In this document: positions 27,375 to 36,322 of the stretch, piece by piece | How positions within the stretch are numbered: position 1 is the first letter of the stretch | Layout of the letters: every line of letters starts with the position of its first letter | DNA from: JAAURS01 sp044923475 | GTDB lineage: Bacteria > Cyanobacteriota > Cyanobacteriia > Thermosynechococcales > Thermosynechococcaceae | Direction: 5' to 3' | DNA length: 64,000 nucleotides | Assembly (NCBI RefSeq): GCF_044923475.1 | Contig: NZ_CP137338.1 | Location: 4,712,001-4,776,000 of the forward strand | Notes under the pieces: model-generated | What the model saw: the letters and a program-made list of their open reading frames with translations, nothing else | Database searches by the model: none | What the model was told of the DNA's origin: nothing | Program-made: the position numbers and the translations under genes

Positions 27375-28403
27375 TGGGCAATACAGCATCAGGATCGACC
27401 CTTCATACCCGGTCGCCCCCTTTAACTCCGCTGCAACTTGCTGAAACATCGCGGCTGAAGAAGTAGAATCCGTCCAATGTCGATCGCAACTCATCAAAGA
27501 CTCGGTCAATTGCAGGTGGGCAGACTGAAGATCCGCGCTGAAGATAAAAAGGCGATCGCCCGGTTCAAACGCCAGAGTTGCCGCAGCCGCTCGAGCAGTA
27601 GCAATCTGCTGTCGGACTAACGCAAGCGTATATCCCCGCGCGACGTAGGAAAGCGCGCGGCGATCGTCCCCATGCAACTCCCCGTGAAACAGCCGCAACC
27701 TGTCCCCAGTGCCTTGAAGGTCGGGTTCCATCAAAGCCAGCGCGCGTTGAAACCGTTCCTGAAGCGAATTTTCTAAACTCAAGCCCTTGAAAAGCCCGCG
27801 AACCTCGGCCAGCAAAATCGCAGACAACGGCGAACCGGACTCAGAACGTGCCAGCGTCAAATGAAGCGTATCGGGACTGCAGGGTTGCCAATCGAACAAC
27901 TCAACGCTGAAACTGGCAGAGGGTAAAGCGGCAAACTCAAAATGGGCGATCGCAGGCATTGACTCAGCCCACAGTGCGGACTGTAACTCCGCAAAGTTTG
28001 AGGTTGGGGGTAGCTGTTGAAGCTGGCGGAGGGCCAACTGCGTCTTGACGCGGGCCTGCACCTCTGCCCATTGAAACGGCTTCGCCACGTAGTCCGCCGC
28101 ACCCACCTCAAACGCTTTGGTCTTGTCCATCGACTCATCCAACGCGCTGACAAAAATGACAGGTATTTCAGCCGTTTGAGGATTCTTTTTGAGGATCTCG
28201 CACAGCTCGTAGCCATCCATCTGGGGCATCGTGATATCTAGCAAAATCAAATCTGGCGGCTCGGCATGGATAGCAGTCAACGCCATCTCTCCACTGGTTG
28301 CTTTGCGAACCTTGTAACCCAGTTGGGACAGCATCGTCGCCAGCAAGCGCACATTTACAGGCTGATCGTCAACAACTAAAATGTCGCCTAGCGTACTGCT
28401 CAT
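27369..28403 (-). CDS. Response regulator with degenerate PP2C/SpoIIE-like output domain
   Basis: A 344-residue protein. Residues 5-125 are a receiver with intact acid pocket (LVVDDQP), phosphoacceptor in LILLDITMPQMDGYEL and the Lys in DYVAKPFQW. The rest (about 170-344) follows the layout of RsbU/SpoIIE phosphatases (for example SGSPLSAILLAEVRGLFKGL and GDRLFIFSADLQSA), but the metal-binding aspartates of the family (D.SGHG and TDG motifs) are not visible. It is probably a catalytically dead PP2C fold used for binding; this is inference. It overlaps the upstream hybrid kinase gene by 4 nt and should be its partner. Confidence 0.85.
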   Translation of the reverse strand: MSSTLGDILVVDDQPVNVRLLATMLSQLGYKVRKATSGEMALTAIHAEPPDLILLDITMPQMDGYELCEILKKNPQTAEIPVIFVSALDESMDKTKAFEVGAADYVAKPFQWAEVQARVKTQLALRQLQQLPPTSNFAELQSALWAESMPAIAHFEFAALPSASFSVELFDWQPCSPDTLHLTLARSESGSPLSAILLAEVRGLFKGLSLENSLQERFQRALALMEPDLQGTGDRLRLFHGELHGDDRRALSYVARGYTLALVRQQIATARAAAATLAFEPGDRLFIFSADLQSAHLQLTESLMSCDRHWTDSTSSAAMFQQVAAELKGATGYEGSILMLYCPP

Positions 28404-31400
28404 TTGCCCTCCAGTCCCAAACTTTGCATGAGTTGCATGATTAATTCAAATTGAAAGTTATTGACCCAATTCACCATCGTCCTTGCCGCGGCTTGGCTCT
28501 CCTCAGGCATTTCTACGACGAGCTGAAGCAGGGTGTCGTCATCGCCGCGGCAGGCTGCTTGGTAAACAGCCTGTTGCCAATCTAGGGGCATCTGCGCGAC
28601 GAGCGCGGCAACGTCTGCCGCAAACACTGCTGCGGCAACGTCCGTTCCCGAGCTCGGCGTCGGTGTCGGCGAGGCTGCTTCATAGATATACTCTAGGCCT
28701 GTATACTCCGCAATTTTGGACAGCAGTAATGCCTCGCGGAAGGGCTTGGCAACAAAGTCATCGCAGCCCGTGTGCAAAATCAGATTGCGCTCTTCGTCAA
28801 AGGCGCTGGCGGTTAGCGCGATAATGGCGGGCTGACCGACAACGCGCAGCGCTTTGATCTGCCGCGTGGCTTCGTAACCGTCCATCACGGGCATGCGCAT
28901 ATCCATCAAAATTAAGTGGGGTTGCCAGGACTGGCTGAGATCGACTGCCTCTTGACCGTTTTCTGCCTCTGCTACCTCAAACCCCAGGGGGTCGAGCAAT
29001 TTAACCAGAACCAAGCGATTTTCTGGCCGATCGTCCACGATCAGAATGCGACAGGTGGGTTGATGGGGCGCGATGCCGATAATACGGGGACCCGGGCGAT
29101 CGCCGCTTTCTTTGAGAAACTCCAGTCGCGTTGCAGCAACTTGAAAAGAAAAAATAGTGCCCTTGCCGACCGTACTGCGAACCTGAAGCTGTCCGCCCAT
29201 GAGTTCCACAAAGCGACGGCTGATGGATAGCCCCAACCCCGAACCCTGCTGGGATTTGCGGCCCGTCTCCGTCTGGCGGAACGCCTGGAACAACAGTTCT
29301 AGCTCTTCAGGCGCAATACCGGGACCCGTATCCTCAACTTCAACCCAGAGCCAGATCGAGGGTGCGGTTGCATCCTCTTCAGGAACCCTGTTTTGGCTGT
29401 TGAGGCGCACCGTAACGTGGCCGCTTTTTGTGAATTTAATAGCGTTTCCCATGAGATTGATGAGGACTTGACGCAGCTTCCCTTCATCGGCGCGAAGGTA
29501 GCAGGGCACCTGATTCGCGCATTCGATGTTGAGTTCAATGCCTCGATCGCTGGCCTTGAACCGAAACATACTTTCAACGGTCGCCAACAAGCGGCTGACG
29601 TCAAAGTCGTTTTCCTCCAAGCTCATGCTGCCCGATTCGATTTTGGACATTTCCAAAACGCTATTGATCAGCCCCAACAGATGCTCGCCGCTGCGGTTGA
29701 TGATGTTGATGTATTGTTGCTGGTCTGGGTTGAGGGAGCTGTCTCGCTGCAAAATTTGGGTAAAGCCGATCACGGCGTTGAGGGGGGTTCGCAGCTCGTG
29801 GCTCATGTTGGACAGAAATTGGCTTTTGGATTGATTGGCGCTTTCGGCCAATTCCTTGGCCTGAGAGAGGGCGAGTTCCGCCTGCTTGCGATCGCGGGCT
29901 TCCAAGGCTAGCGCGATTAAGTCAGCTAGCGATCTGGCAAACCCTTCTTCTTCCAACGACCACTCGCGCGGGCCGCCACGCTCCTCCAGGCAGAGCATCC
30001 CCAAAAACTGGTTGCTCACGCTAATCGCAACCGCCAACAGCGCGGTAATCCGGTTGGGAATTAAGTAGATGGGAACCGCTTTTCCCAATCGCGGTTCGCG
30101 TTCGATGTCTGATGCTGCAATCCACGGCTCGGCCATAATTGCTTCGAAGAACTTCGGGCAGTCGGACTGATGCAGCGATAGGTTGGGGGTCTGAACCTGC
30201 ATGTCGCCATCCTGTAGCAGCGTACAAGTGACCCGAGCGGGGTCTAGTTCGTACAACCAAATGCTGACGCGAGCGATGGCAAATAAATCGGCAGCAGTGT
30301 CGGCAATTTCCTGGAGCGCTTCTTGCAGGCGCCCCTCGCTCACAGCGCGGTTTTTGGCAAGTTGGACCAACGCTTCATTTTGCTGTCGCAGTTTTTGCTC
30401 GCTGTCCCGCAGTGCATCTTCGGCGAGTTTGCGCCGGGTGATATCGGTCACAATGCCTTCGTAGTACAGTAAATTGCCCTGGCTGTTTTTGACGGCGCGG
30501 GCATTTTCTGAAATCCAGATAATGGAACCATCTTGACGGTACACTTGGGCCTCGAAGGCCGTGACATGGCCCCGGACTTCTATATCGCGGACGAAGTCAT
30601 TGCGGCGCTCTGGGTCGACGTAGAGTTGTTGGGGAATGTTTTGAATGGTGGCGATGAGAGCTTCGGCGGAGGCATAGCCATAAAGTCGCGCCAGAGCCAG
30701 GTTTGCGCTCTGATAGCGACCTTCAGGGGTGGTTTGATAGATCCCGTCGCTGGCGTTTTCAAAAATACTGCGGAATTTTTCTTCCGCCTGACGCAGAGAC
30801 AGAGTCCGTTCTTCCACGCGCAGTTCGAGACCCTCAAAGGCGCTGCGTAACTGTTCGGCCATCCGGTTAAAGATGGCGGACAGGTTGGACATTTCGCGAA
30901 TCCGAGACGGGACGATGGTGTAGTCGAGCTGGCCGTCGGCGATCGCCTGACTGGCCTGTCCCAACCGCCGTACGGCCTGCACGATTCTGTGAGACGTAAA
31001 CAACCCCAATGCGACCGCCACAGCTAATGCAGCCAGCGAAACTAAAGCGATGTACAACGCGCTAGCCTGCATTTCACCGAGCAAATCCGACTCTGGGATG
31101 ACAATCATTACCAGCCAATCGAGTCCAGCAGCGTCCTTCCAGGGAAAAAGCTGAATGTACTGAGTTTCTCCACCGAATCTAAACGCGAGTTGCTGGTGGG
31201 ATTGAATGGAATTGAGAGAACTAAAGTGCTGTTGCAAGAACTTGGCAGCAGCGCTCATCAACGGATCGACGCTGGCTGTGGCTGGCTTGCGGGTAATTTT
31301 CCCTTTCAGGTTGAGGTAGGGCGGTTCCTTCTCCGAATTTGCAATTAGCATGCCATTGCGCTCTAGCACGATCGCCTTTGCCCGAGGCGTTTTCTTGAGA

Positions 31401-32191
31401 TTGTGTAAAAACTCCCCGATCTGCGACAGGATTAAATCGACGCCTAATACGCCTTGCAACGCATTCGAGCGATCGTAAATGGGAATGCTGGCGGAAATGG
31501 AAAGGACCTCGGGTCGTTGCTGCCATTGATAAATGGAAGTCCAGATCGGTTTTCCGGCTTTGGCTGCTTGGGCATACCAACCTTCTTCTTTAACCGAAAT
31601 GGGGTCGTAAGTTTCGTAGAGATCGAGCTTCCGCCCAGCGGTATCTAACTGATAGTTTAAAAACCGAGTGGGGTCATCCTGACGCGATTGCAGGAGAACA
31701 ATTTTTCCATCGCTTTGACGTTCTGCGCCAATAAAGTGGTTCCGTTCGGTGGCGTAGTTGATATAGCCGACATGGGGAAAGGTTTGGAGCTGTCGGTGAA
31801 ACAATCGGCCCAGTCGATCTGAATCGTCGAACTTTAGCGCGCCAATCTCCGTAACGGCAAGGTTGATCTGATTGATTTGAGTGGGTTCGGTCAGCATGTC
31901 TTCGAGGTGATGGCCGATCTGGCGCACCAACCCAAGGCGCAGTTGAGCGGCCACTTGTTTGACGGCATTCTGCCCTTGCTGAAACGAGAGCCAACCCACC
32001 AACGATACCGCTGCGGCTAACTGAACCACGTAGGGAACCACCAAAATAAACCGCAAGGGTACTTTTTGCCGAGCTTGGGTTGCGCTCGGCGTTGCAGGAA
32101 CTTTGGCTGTTGGGGGAGGCTGATGATTTGGAGAAGATCGCAGGGCCACGGCAAACGTTACAACTGTTTGAGAATCGCCAGGGTCATACAA
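28400..32191 (-). CDS. Hybrid sensor histidine kinase (Cache-HAMP-PAS-GAF-HisKA-HATPase-REC)
   Basis: A 1263-residue membrane kinase. One membrane segment near 45-68 and another near 378-402 enclose a large extracytoplasmic Cache-type sensor (PIWTSIYQWQQRPEVLSISA..., GVLGVDLILSQIGEFL). HAMP follows (about 403-455), then PAS (470-590), GAF (615-775), HisKA with FLSNMSHELRTPLNAVIGF, and HATPase_c with MGNAIKFTKSG and GSGLGLSIS. The C-terminal receiver (about 1045-1165) carries the phosphoacceptor in LILMDMRMPVMDG. The frame starts with TTG at 32191; GTG at 32149 is an alternative and no ATG is available. The ligand is unknown. It is coupled by a 4-nt overlap to the response regulator downstream. 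Confidence 0.93.
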   Translation of the reverse strand: MYDPGDSQTVVTFAVALRSSPNHQPPPTAKVPATPSATQARQKVPLRFILVVPYVVQLAAAVSLVGWLSFQQGQNAVKQVAAQLRLGLVRQIGHHLEDMLTEPTQINQINLAVTEIGALKFDDSDRLGRLFHRQLQTFPHVGYINYATERNHFIGAERQSDGKIVLLQSRQDDPTRFLNYQLDTAGRKLDLYETYDPISVKEEGWYAQAAKAGKPIWTSIYQWQQRPEVLSISASIPIYDRSNALQGVLGVDLILSQIGEFLHNLKKTPRAKAIVLERNGMLIANSEKEPPYLNLKGKITRKPATASVDPLMSAAAKFLQQHFSSLNSIQSHQQLAFRFGGETQYIQLFPWKDAAGLDWLVMIVIPESDLLGEMQASALYIALVSLAALAVAVALGLFTSHRIVQAVRRLGQASQAIADGQLDYTIVPSRIREMSNLSAIFNRMAEQLRSAFEGLELRVEERTLSLRQAEEKFRSIFENASDGIYQTTPEGRYQSANLALARLYGYASAEALIATIQNIPQQLYVDPERRNDFVRDIEVRGHVTAFEAQVYRQDGSIIWISENARAVKNSQGNLLYYEGIVTDITRRKLAEDALRDSEQKLRQQNEALVQLAKNRAVSEGRLQEALQEIADTAADLFAIARVSIWLYELDPARVTCTLLQDGDMQVQTPNLSLHQSDCPKFFEAIMAEPWIAASDIEREPRLGKAVPIYLIPNRITALLAVAISVSNQFLGMLCLEERGGPREWSLEEEGFARSLADLIALALEARDRKQAELALSQAKELAESANQSKSQFLSNMSHELRTPLNAVIGFTQILQRDSSLNPDQQQYINIINRSGEHLLGLINSVLEMSKIESGSMSLEENDFDVSRLLATVESMFRFKASDRGIELNIECANQVPCYLRADEGKLRQVLINLMGNAIKFTKSGHVTVRLNSQNRVPEEDATAPSIWLWVEVEDTGPGIAPEELELLFQAFRQTETGRKSQQGSGLGLSISRRFVELMGGQLQVRSTVGKGTIFSFQVAATRLEFLKESGDRPGPRIIGIAPHQPTCRILIVDDRPENRLVLVKLLDPLGFEVAEAENGQEAVDLSQSWQPHLILMDMRMPVMDGYEATRQIKALRVVGQPAIIALTASAFDEERNLILHTGCDDFVAKPFREALLLSKIAEYTGLEYIYEAASPTPTPSSGTDVAAAVFAADVAALVAQMPLDWQQAVYQAACRGDDDTLLQLVVEMPEESQAAARTMVNWVNNFQFELIMQLMQSLGLEGK

Positions 32192-32303
32192 TCTTAAACT
32201 GGATGGCTGTCAATATGCGATCGCTCCCATGACATGCCTCAGCGCCACGATCTCGATTGAGGTTTATTAAGAATCGACACTGTAAAGATACTGTTGAATG
32301 AAC

Positions 32304-32552
32304 CTACGATCCGCTGTAGAGACGCTCAAAGCGAGGATCGATGCGATCGCCTTTGCTCAAGTTACAGCGCCAGCAAAGCGTATGCAGGTTGCTGAGGTCA
32401 TTGGTGCCACCTTTGGCAAGGGGAATGATGTGGTCGATATGGAGATGCGTTTGCCGAGCCGCTTTTCCGCAGCTCTGACACTGGAAGCGATCGCGCTCTA
32501 ATACATATTGCCGAGCTTCTGGCGGAATTGAGATTCGTGGCGTTTTACTCAT
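32304..32552 (-). CDS. Small HNH endonuclease
   Basis: An 82-residue protein consisting of one HNH nuclease domain: RDRFQCQSCGK, then HLHIDHIIPLAKGGTNDLSNLHTLCWRCN. It has the DH metal-binding pair, the Asn and the two CxxC zinc-binding pairs. Such small stand-alone HNH proteins cut DNA; they occur with mobile elements, phages and defence genes. ATG at 32552 (MSKTPRIS) is chosen; ATG at 32582 would add ten residues. Neither has a clear ribosome site. It is the last minus-strand gene of the accessory island, after the KGK copies. Confidence 0.88.
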   Translation of the reverse strand: MSKTPRISIPPEARQYVLERDRFQCQSCGKAARQTHLHIDHIIPLAKGGTNDLSNLHTLCWRCNLSKGDRIDPRFERLYSGS

Positions 32553-32676
32553 GGAGCAATCATCACCGAGCTTCGGGTTCATCTAGTAAATTTAACACTT
32601 CTCGATCAATAGTTGCGGAACGTTCATCAGCTCTAGAGTTTGTAGTCCTGAAAACACTTTTATCTCTTAAATTGAA

Positions 32677-33039
32677 TTATTGAATTGGCGCGTCCTCATC
32701 TCGAAATGCATCTAACTCCGATGGTAATTTTATCTCTTTATCAGGATCAAACTAAACGATAACTCGCTCTTTAATTCGACCTTTTTCCCACTGCTTTTCG
32801 CCAAGCCTCAAAATCTCACATTCAACACCTTGAGTCAATCATTGCTGTGAAGCAATGATTGACCTAGAAAGTGTGGTGTAGAAACCCTGCGCAGCTTCTC
32901 CATTATTTTTAATAGATTTACGACAGTTATTGTTGAGTTTGCTGATTCTAAAGATTTTATCTTTGTTTTCAAAAGAAATTAAATCTTCTTCATCAAAATC
33001 TTGAAGATAAGAGTGATCTTTTATTGAAATTTGCCTTAT
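32677..33039 (-). pseudogene. KGK-domain protein pseudogene, two in-frame stops
   Basis: One minus-strand frame reads continuously as a KGK-family protein: DFDEEDLISFENKDKIFRISKLNNN, then GVECEILRLGEKQWEKGRIKERV, then an acidic tail. It is broken by a TGA (inside a 13-bp-arm palindrome at 32834-32863) and a TAG after ERVIV. The expected start codon reads ATA at 33039. The two downstream-facing paralogues are at 33036-33375 and 33402-33692. With a lost start and two stops it is clearly inactive. Function of KGK proteins is unknown; the family is essentially cyanobacterial. Confidence 0.8.
32834..32863. repeat. Perfect 13-bp-arm palindrome in KGK pseudogene
   Basis: GTCAATCATTGCT and AGCAATGATTGAC flank a 4-nt loop (GTGA). 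The TGA stop that interrupts the pseudogene lies in the hairpin. It may be a small inserted element rather than native KGK sequence. No T run follows, so it is a poor terminator. Confidence 0.8.
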
Positions 33040-33375
33040 GAGTTAAGCTGCCTAAGTTCGTCAAGCACGGAGAATTCATCCTTTTTTAGAGACAAATCTT
33101 CCTGTATAGGTTCTACGTCTTCTACTTCAGTTAAAAGTTCAAAGGAGATTTTAATTTTGCCTGTTTGCCACCCACCTCCACTCTCTTGGAGGATTTCACA
33201 GGAATGTCCTCTATCGTCACAAATATTGCAGCTATATTGGGTTTTCTCTCGAAAAATAGTCTGAATATGAGCAATTAAATCACTAATTTTAAATGTTTTA
33301 GCTAAACCCAAAAAAATTTGGATTAATGTCACGCATTATGTCATCTTTGTTCAATTTTTTAATCTCTTGTCGCAT
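33036..33375 (-). pseudogene. KGK-domain protein, frameshifted at a 7-base homopolymer
   Basis: The natural start appears to be ATG at 33375 (MRQEIKKLNKDDI), which runs into a stop after 25 codons. The rest of the KGK domain continues in the next frame (LGLAKTFKISDL...CEILQESGGGWQTGKIKISFEL) down to 33036. The switch maps to seven consecutive T residues on the coding strand (33310-33316). Removing one T restores a full-length protein that aligns with the intact copy (LGLAKTF versus LGLSRTN). So this is a frameshift mutation, a phase-variable tract or a sequencing error. The downstream open frame alone would give a 98-residue protein lacking the normal N-terminus. Confidence 0.75.
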
Positions 33376-33401
33376 AATTTGATTGCCTTAGTTTGCAAAA
33401 A

Positions 33402-33692
33402 TTAAATTTCACTATCTCTAAATTTGTTGAGATCTGAATTTTCGTCTTTCAGTTCAGGAGAAAATTCAACCCTAATTCTTAAATGTCCTTGTTGCCATTC
33501 TTGACTGCCTAGCTGCAAGATTTCACATTTTATTCCATTCCTAAGTAAATCTTCATTGCCTAGGCCATAACGCTTTAAAAAGTCTTCTAATTTTTCTTGA
33601 AATGCGCTAAATTTATTCGTTCGAGATAACCCAAGTGGCTTAAAATCTTCAAACGAAACTACGTCTTTTTCAGACAGCTGAATTTTTACCAT
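33402..33692 (-). CDS. KGK-domain protein
   Basis: A 96-residue protein that is the intact member of three tandem KGK copies. The N-terminal half begins MVKIQLSEKDVVSFEDF and the C-terminal half carries the family signature GIKCEILQLGSQEWQQGHLRIRVEF followed by an acidic tail. KGK proteins are small cyanobacterial proteins of unknown function. The ATG at 33692 is preceded by GGAGAG at good spacing, which decides the start over the TTG-initiated longer frame. It lies 67 nt after the dynamin-like gene on the same strand. Confidence 0.85.
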   Translation of the reverse strand: MVKIQLSEKDVVSFEDFKPLGLSRTNKFSAFQEKLEDFLKRYGLGNEDLLRNGIKCEILQLGSQEWQQGHLRIRVEFSPELKDENSDLNKFRDSEI

Positions 33693-33759
33693 ATAATTAC
33701 TCTCCAAAAATACTTATGCTTCAAACCAATCCTGAATTTTGCGTTTCAGAATGAGTTTC

Positions 33760-36186
33760 TTAATGACTGTCACTGCCTTCACTGTTGCTAAAAGTTAAGG
33801 TTAAATCATGTTTTTGAATCTCAGGAAGCTTTTTGCGATCCAGTAGCATTTTCTCTAGGCAAAGATTAACTTCTGAAATAGCTTGGTTGTAGGTTTCGAT
33901 ATTATGTTCGACTGCTTCCTGCTGCTGCTGAATAGCTACAATTTTTTCCTGTGCTTCCTTTTCTAGTGTTTTAGCAAGGTACAGTCTTGCCTGCTCGTAC
34001 TTTTGAATTACAGAGTCAGCCAGTTCTTCAGCCGTATCAAGTAAATGGCTGTTCAAGGTTTGGTTAATGGTTTGGCGAAAGGTAAACACCACCGTCTCCT
34101 TTACCTTTTGCTCAAAATCTAGCTTCAGTAGCTGACGAATCGCAGGTTCAGCTTCAATCATGCTTTGATAGTCGTAGCCCTTGCACGACTGCTGTAAAGT
34201 CTGACGAAGTTGAAAAATCGAAGCCGTACCTTCTGCAAAAAAATCGGGACGCTCACGCACATAGCGATCGCACTCCGTCCTCGCTTCATTTCGAATTGCG
34301 TGACAGACCTGCTCCTGAAGCTGATGCAAACGCTGCTCTATCCCGCTGTCATCCCCTAATATGCGATAAAGATCGCGGTAGTAGCCTTGTTTTTTAACTT
34401 GTGCCAGCAAATCTCGGAAGAAATTAGAGACAATTTCCTGCGCGGAATTCTCCAAGACCAGTTCTAGGCCATTGGCTAAGTAGTAAAAAGCTTCTGCCAA
34501 AATTCCCAACAGCGGCACTACCGAATTCCGTCTATGGCTGGTCTGAGCCTGCCGATGTACCGCCGCAACCGAAAACCCTTTCAGTAATTCATCAAGCTGC
34601 GCTACCATCAATGCCTGAAGCTTCCGAAAATCTGCCTCAAATGCCTGATTGAGATTGCTGGCAACCACTTCGTTTAGCTCTTGCTCAAGGTGAGTGCGAA
34701 ACTCATCTCCTACCCGTTCAAGATCTTGGACGAGCTGCTGTAGCTCCTGCTCCTTCATCGCATCTATATCGCGGGGCTGGCGATCGCAGTATTGCCAAGC
34801 CTCAATATAGGTTTTACGAAGCGCAATACATAACGGCTGAAGATCGTCGGCTAAGCTAGCAAAAAGCTGAGGCCGCTTTTCTTCCGTAAGATAGCGCGTA
34901 ATAGCAGATCGAAACGTTTCAATACCGCTATCTTTGATAAGTTCATCCACCAACGGCGTACCGCACTCTGACAAAATACGAACGTAGTTTTCATTAGGTA
35001 ACTCATAACCGCGCACTTCTGGCCGTAGCGTACTGCCCACCAGTTTCCCAGATGCACAATAGTTGTTGAACTCCGTCACAAATAACGGCGCTTCTTCTTG
35101 TCCGAGCTGCCCGCGAAGTTCTTCGATAAAAATAGAGTCCAAACCAAAGCGATCGCCTCGATTGGTTTGCCGAAGCTGACTGCCGTAAAAACCCAATAGC
35201 CCACTGGTTTTATAAACTCGCGTTGTATCCTGAAACTGTTCGTGAATCAAGCTTTCCAGCCGTTGCCGTAACTGAGCGTTGTACCACGTCTTATCTACTC
35301 GATTAAAGGCGTAAAACACGCGATCGCGGATGCCAGCATTAGACTGCATGGTTTCTAAGAGGGCTGTTTCTTCGCTAGTCAGTTCTCCAGTTTCAGCCGC
35401 CTTCAGGACACAAATAACCGCCGAGGTATCGGGATCTTTGATTTTGTCATAGGTAAGTTCAGCATCGCGTTTGACGGGAGCATCAATGCCTGGGGTGTCA
35501 ATCAAGACGTTGCCGTCTTTGAGCAGGTCGTGGTGACAGTAATATTCGATCCGCTTTAGCACCGCGCTATTGCTGCCGCGACGGGCATAACTGGCCGCTT
35601 CTTGGAGCGTACCGAAGTTGAACTGCTCCATCGGATAAGTCGCATTGCTTTGAGGCTGAATGCGATCGCGATTGTTCTGATAACCCTCAAGCAAAAACTT
35701 GAGCGCACTGGCCTGCTTTGCCAATTCAGAGCGGTTCTCTCCTCCTTCAGCCTGAATGATGCTTCCACACTGCTGCCTCAGAGAATTAACCGCATCATCT
35801 GGTTCAAGGCTACCTGCGAACGATAGCCCTAATCGTTGAACCAATACCGAAGCCTGTTCTACAATTTCAGTCCGACTCAAAAACGTCAGCACCACCCGCT
35901 CTCGATCAGGTTCGGCATAGGCAATTTGGCACTCCGTCCCAGTAGCATGACCTTCCGCACTGTAGAGTAATTTGCGTTCCAGCAGTGCGTTGATGAGCAT
36001 CGACTTGCCTGCGCTGAAAGCTCCTGCAAAAACAATCTCAAATGTAGGGGAAATGACCTTGCGTAGAGAACTCTGGACGGTTGTGATGTCTTGCGATCGT
36101 AACGCAGGCTCTTGAACCAGCAATTCTAGAAGCGTCTGAACCTGAGACTGTAAATCCTGGCACTGAGACTGCGGCGGTGGAGTCAT
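33760..36186 (-). CDS. Dynamin-family large GTPase
   Basis: An 808-residue bacterial dynamin-like protein. The GTPase domain shows the P-loop GAFSAGKS (residues 55-62), switch-type Thr near 84 (ATGTECQ), G3 DTPG (230-233) and a G4-like NRVD (295-298). The rest is mainly helical with a weakly hydrophobic stretch near 570-590 (PLLGILAEAFYYLANGLELVL) and a coiled coil near the C-terminus. Such proteins bind and remodel membranes, and some protect bacteria against phage. A longer frame reaches 36483, but the extra 99 residues look non-native and include the upstream intergenic region; ATG 36186 (MTPPPQSQ) gives the expected start. It lies 136 bp after the TIR-WD40 gene on the same strand. Confidence 0.9.
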   Translation of the reverse strand: MTPPPQSQCQDLQSQVQTLLELLVQEPALRSQDITTVQSSLRKVISPTFEIVFAGAFSAGKSMLINALLERKLLYSAEGHATGTECQIAYAEPDRERVVLTFLSRTEIVEQASVLVQRLGLSFAGSLEPDDAVNSLRQQCGSIIQAEGGENRSELAKQASALKFLLEGYQNNRDRIQPQSNATYPMEQFNFGTLQEAASYARRGSNSAVLKRIEYYCHHDLLKDGNVLIDTPGIDAPVKRDAELTYDKIKDPDTSAVICVLKAAETGELTSEETALLETMQSNAGIRDRVFYAFNRVDKTWYNAQLRQRLESLIHEQFQDTTRVYKTSGLLGFYGSQLRQTNRGDRFGLDSIFIEELRGQLGQEEAPLFVTEFNNYCASGKLVGSTLRPEVRGYELPNENYVRILSECGTPLVDELIKDSGIETFRSAITRYLTEEKRPQLFASLADDLQPLCIALRKTYIEAWQYCDRQPRDIDAMKEQELQQLVQDLERVGDEFRTHLEQELNEVVASNLNQAFEADFRKLQALMVAQLDELLKGFSVAAVHRQAQTSHRRNSVVPLLGILAEAFYYLANGLELVLENSAQEIVSNFFRDLLAQVKKQGYYRDLYRILGDDSGIEQRLHQLQEQVCHAIRNEARTECDRYVRERPDFFAEGTASIFQLRQTLQQSCKGYDYQSMIEAEPAIRQLLKLDFEQKVKETVVFTFRQTINQTLNSHLLDTAEELADSVIQKYEQARLYLAKTLEKEAQEKIVAIQQQQEAVEHNIETYNQAISEVNLCLEKMLLDRKKLPEIQKHDLTLTFSNSEGSDSH

Positions 36187-36322
36187 AATCGATCGAACGC
36201 TGCGGACAATAGTATTAAAATTCCCTCTTTTGCCAAGAAAACAAACAAAGTCAGAAAAAATGCATCTTGTCCGATTATTTTTTGCCAAAAAAATAAACTT
36301 TAATACTGAAACCCAGCCTCCA

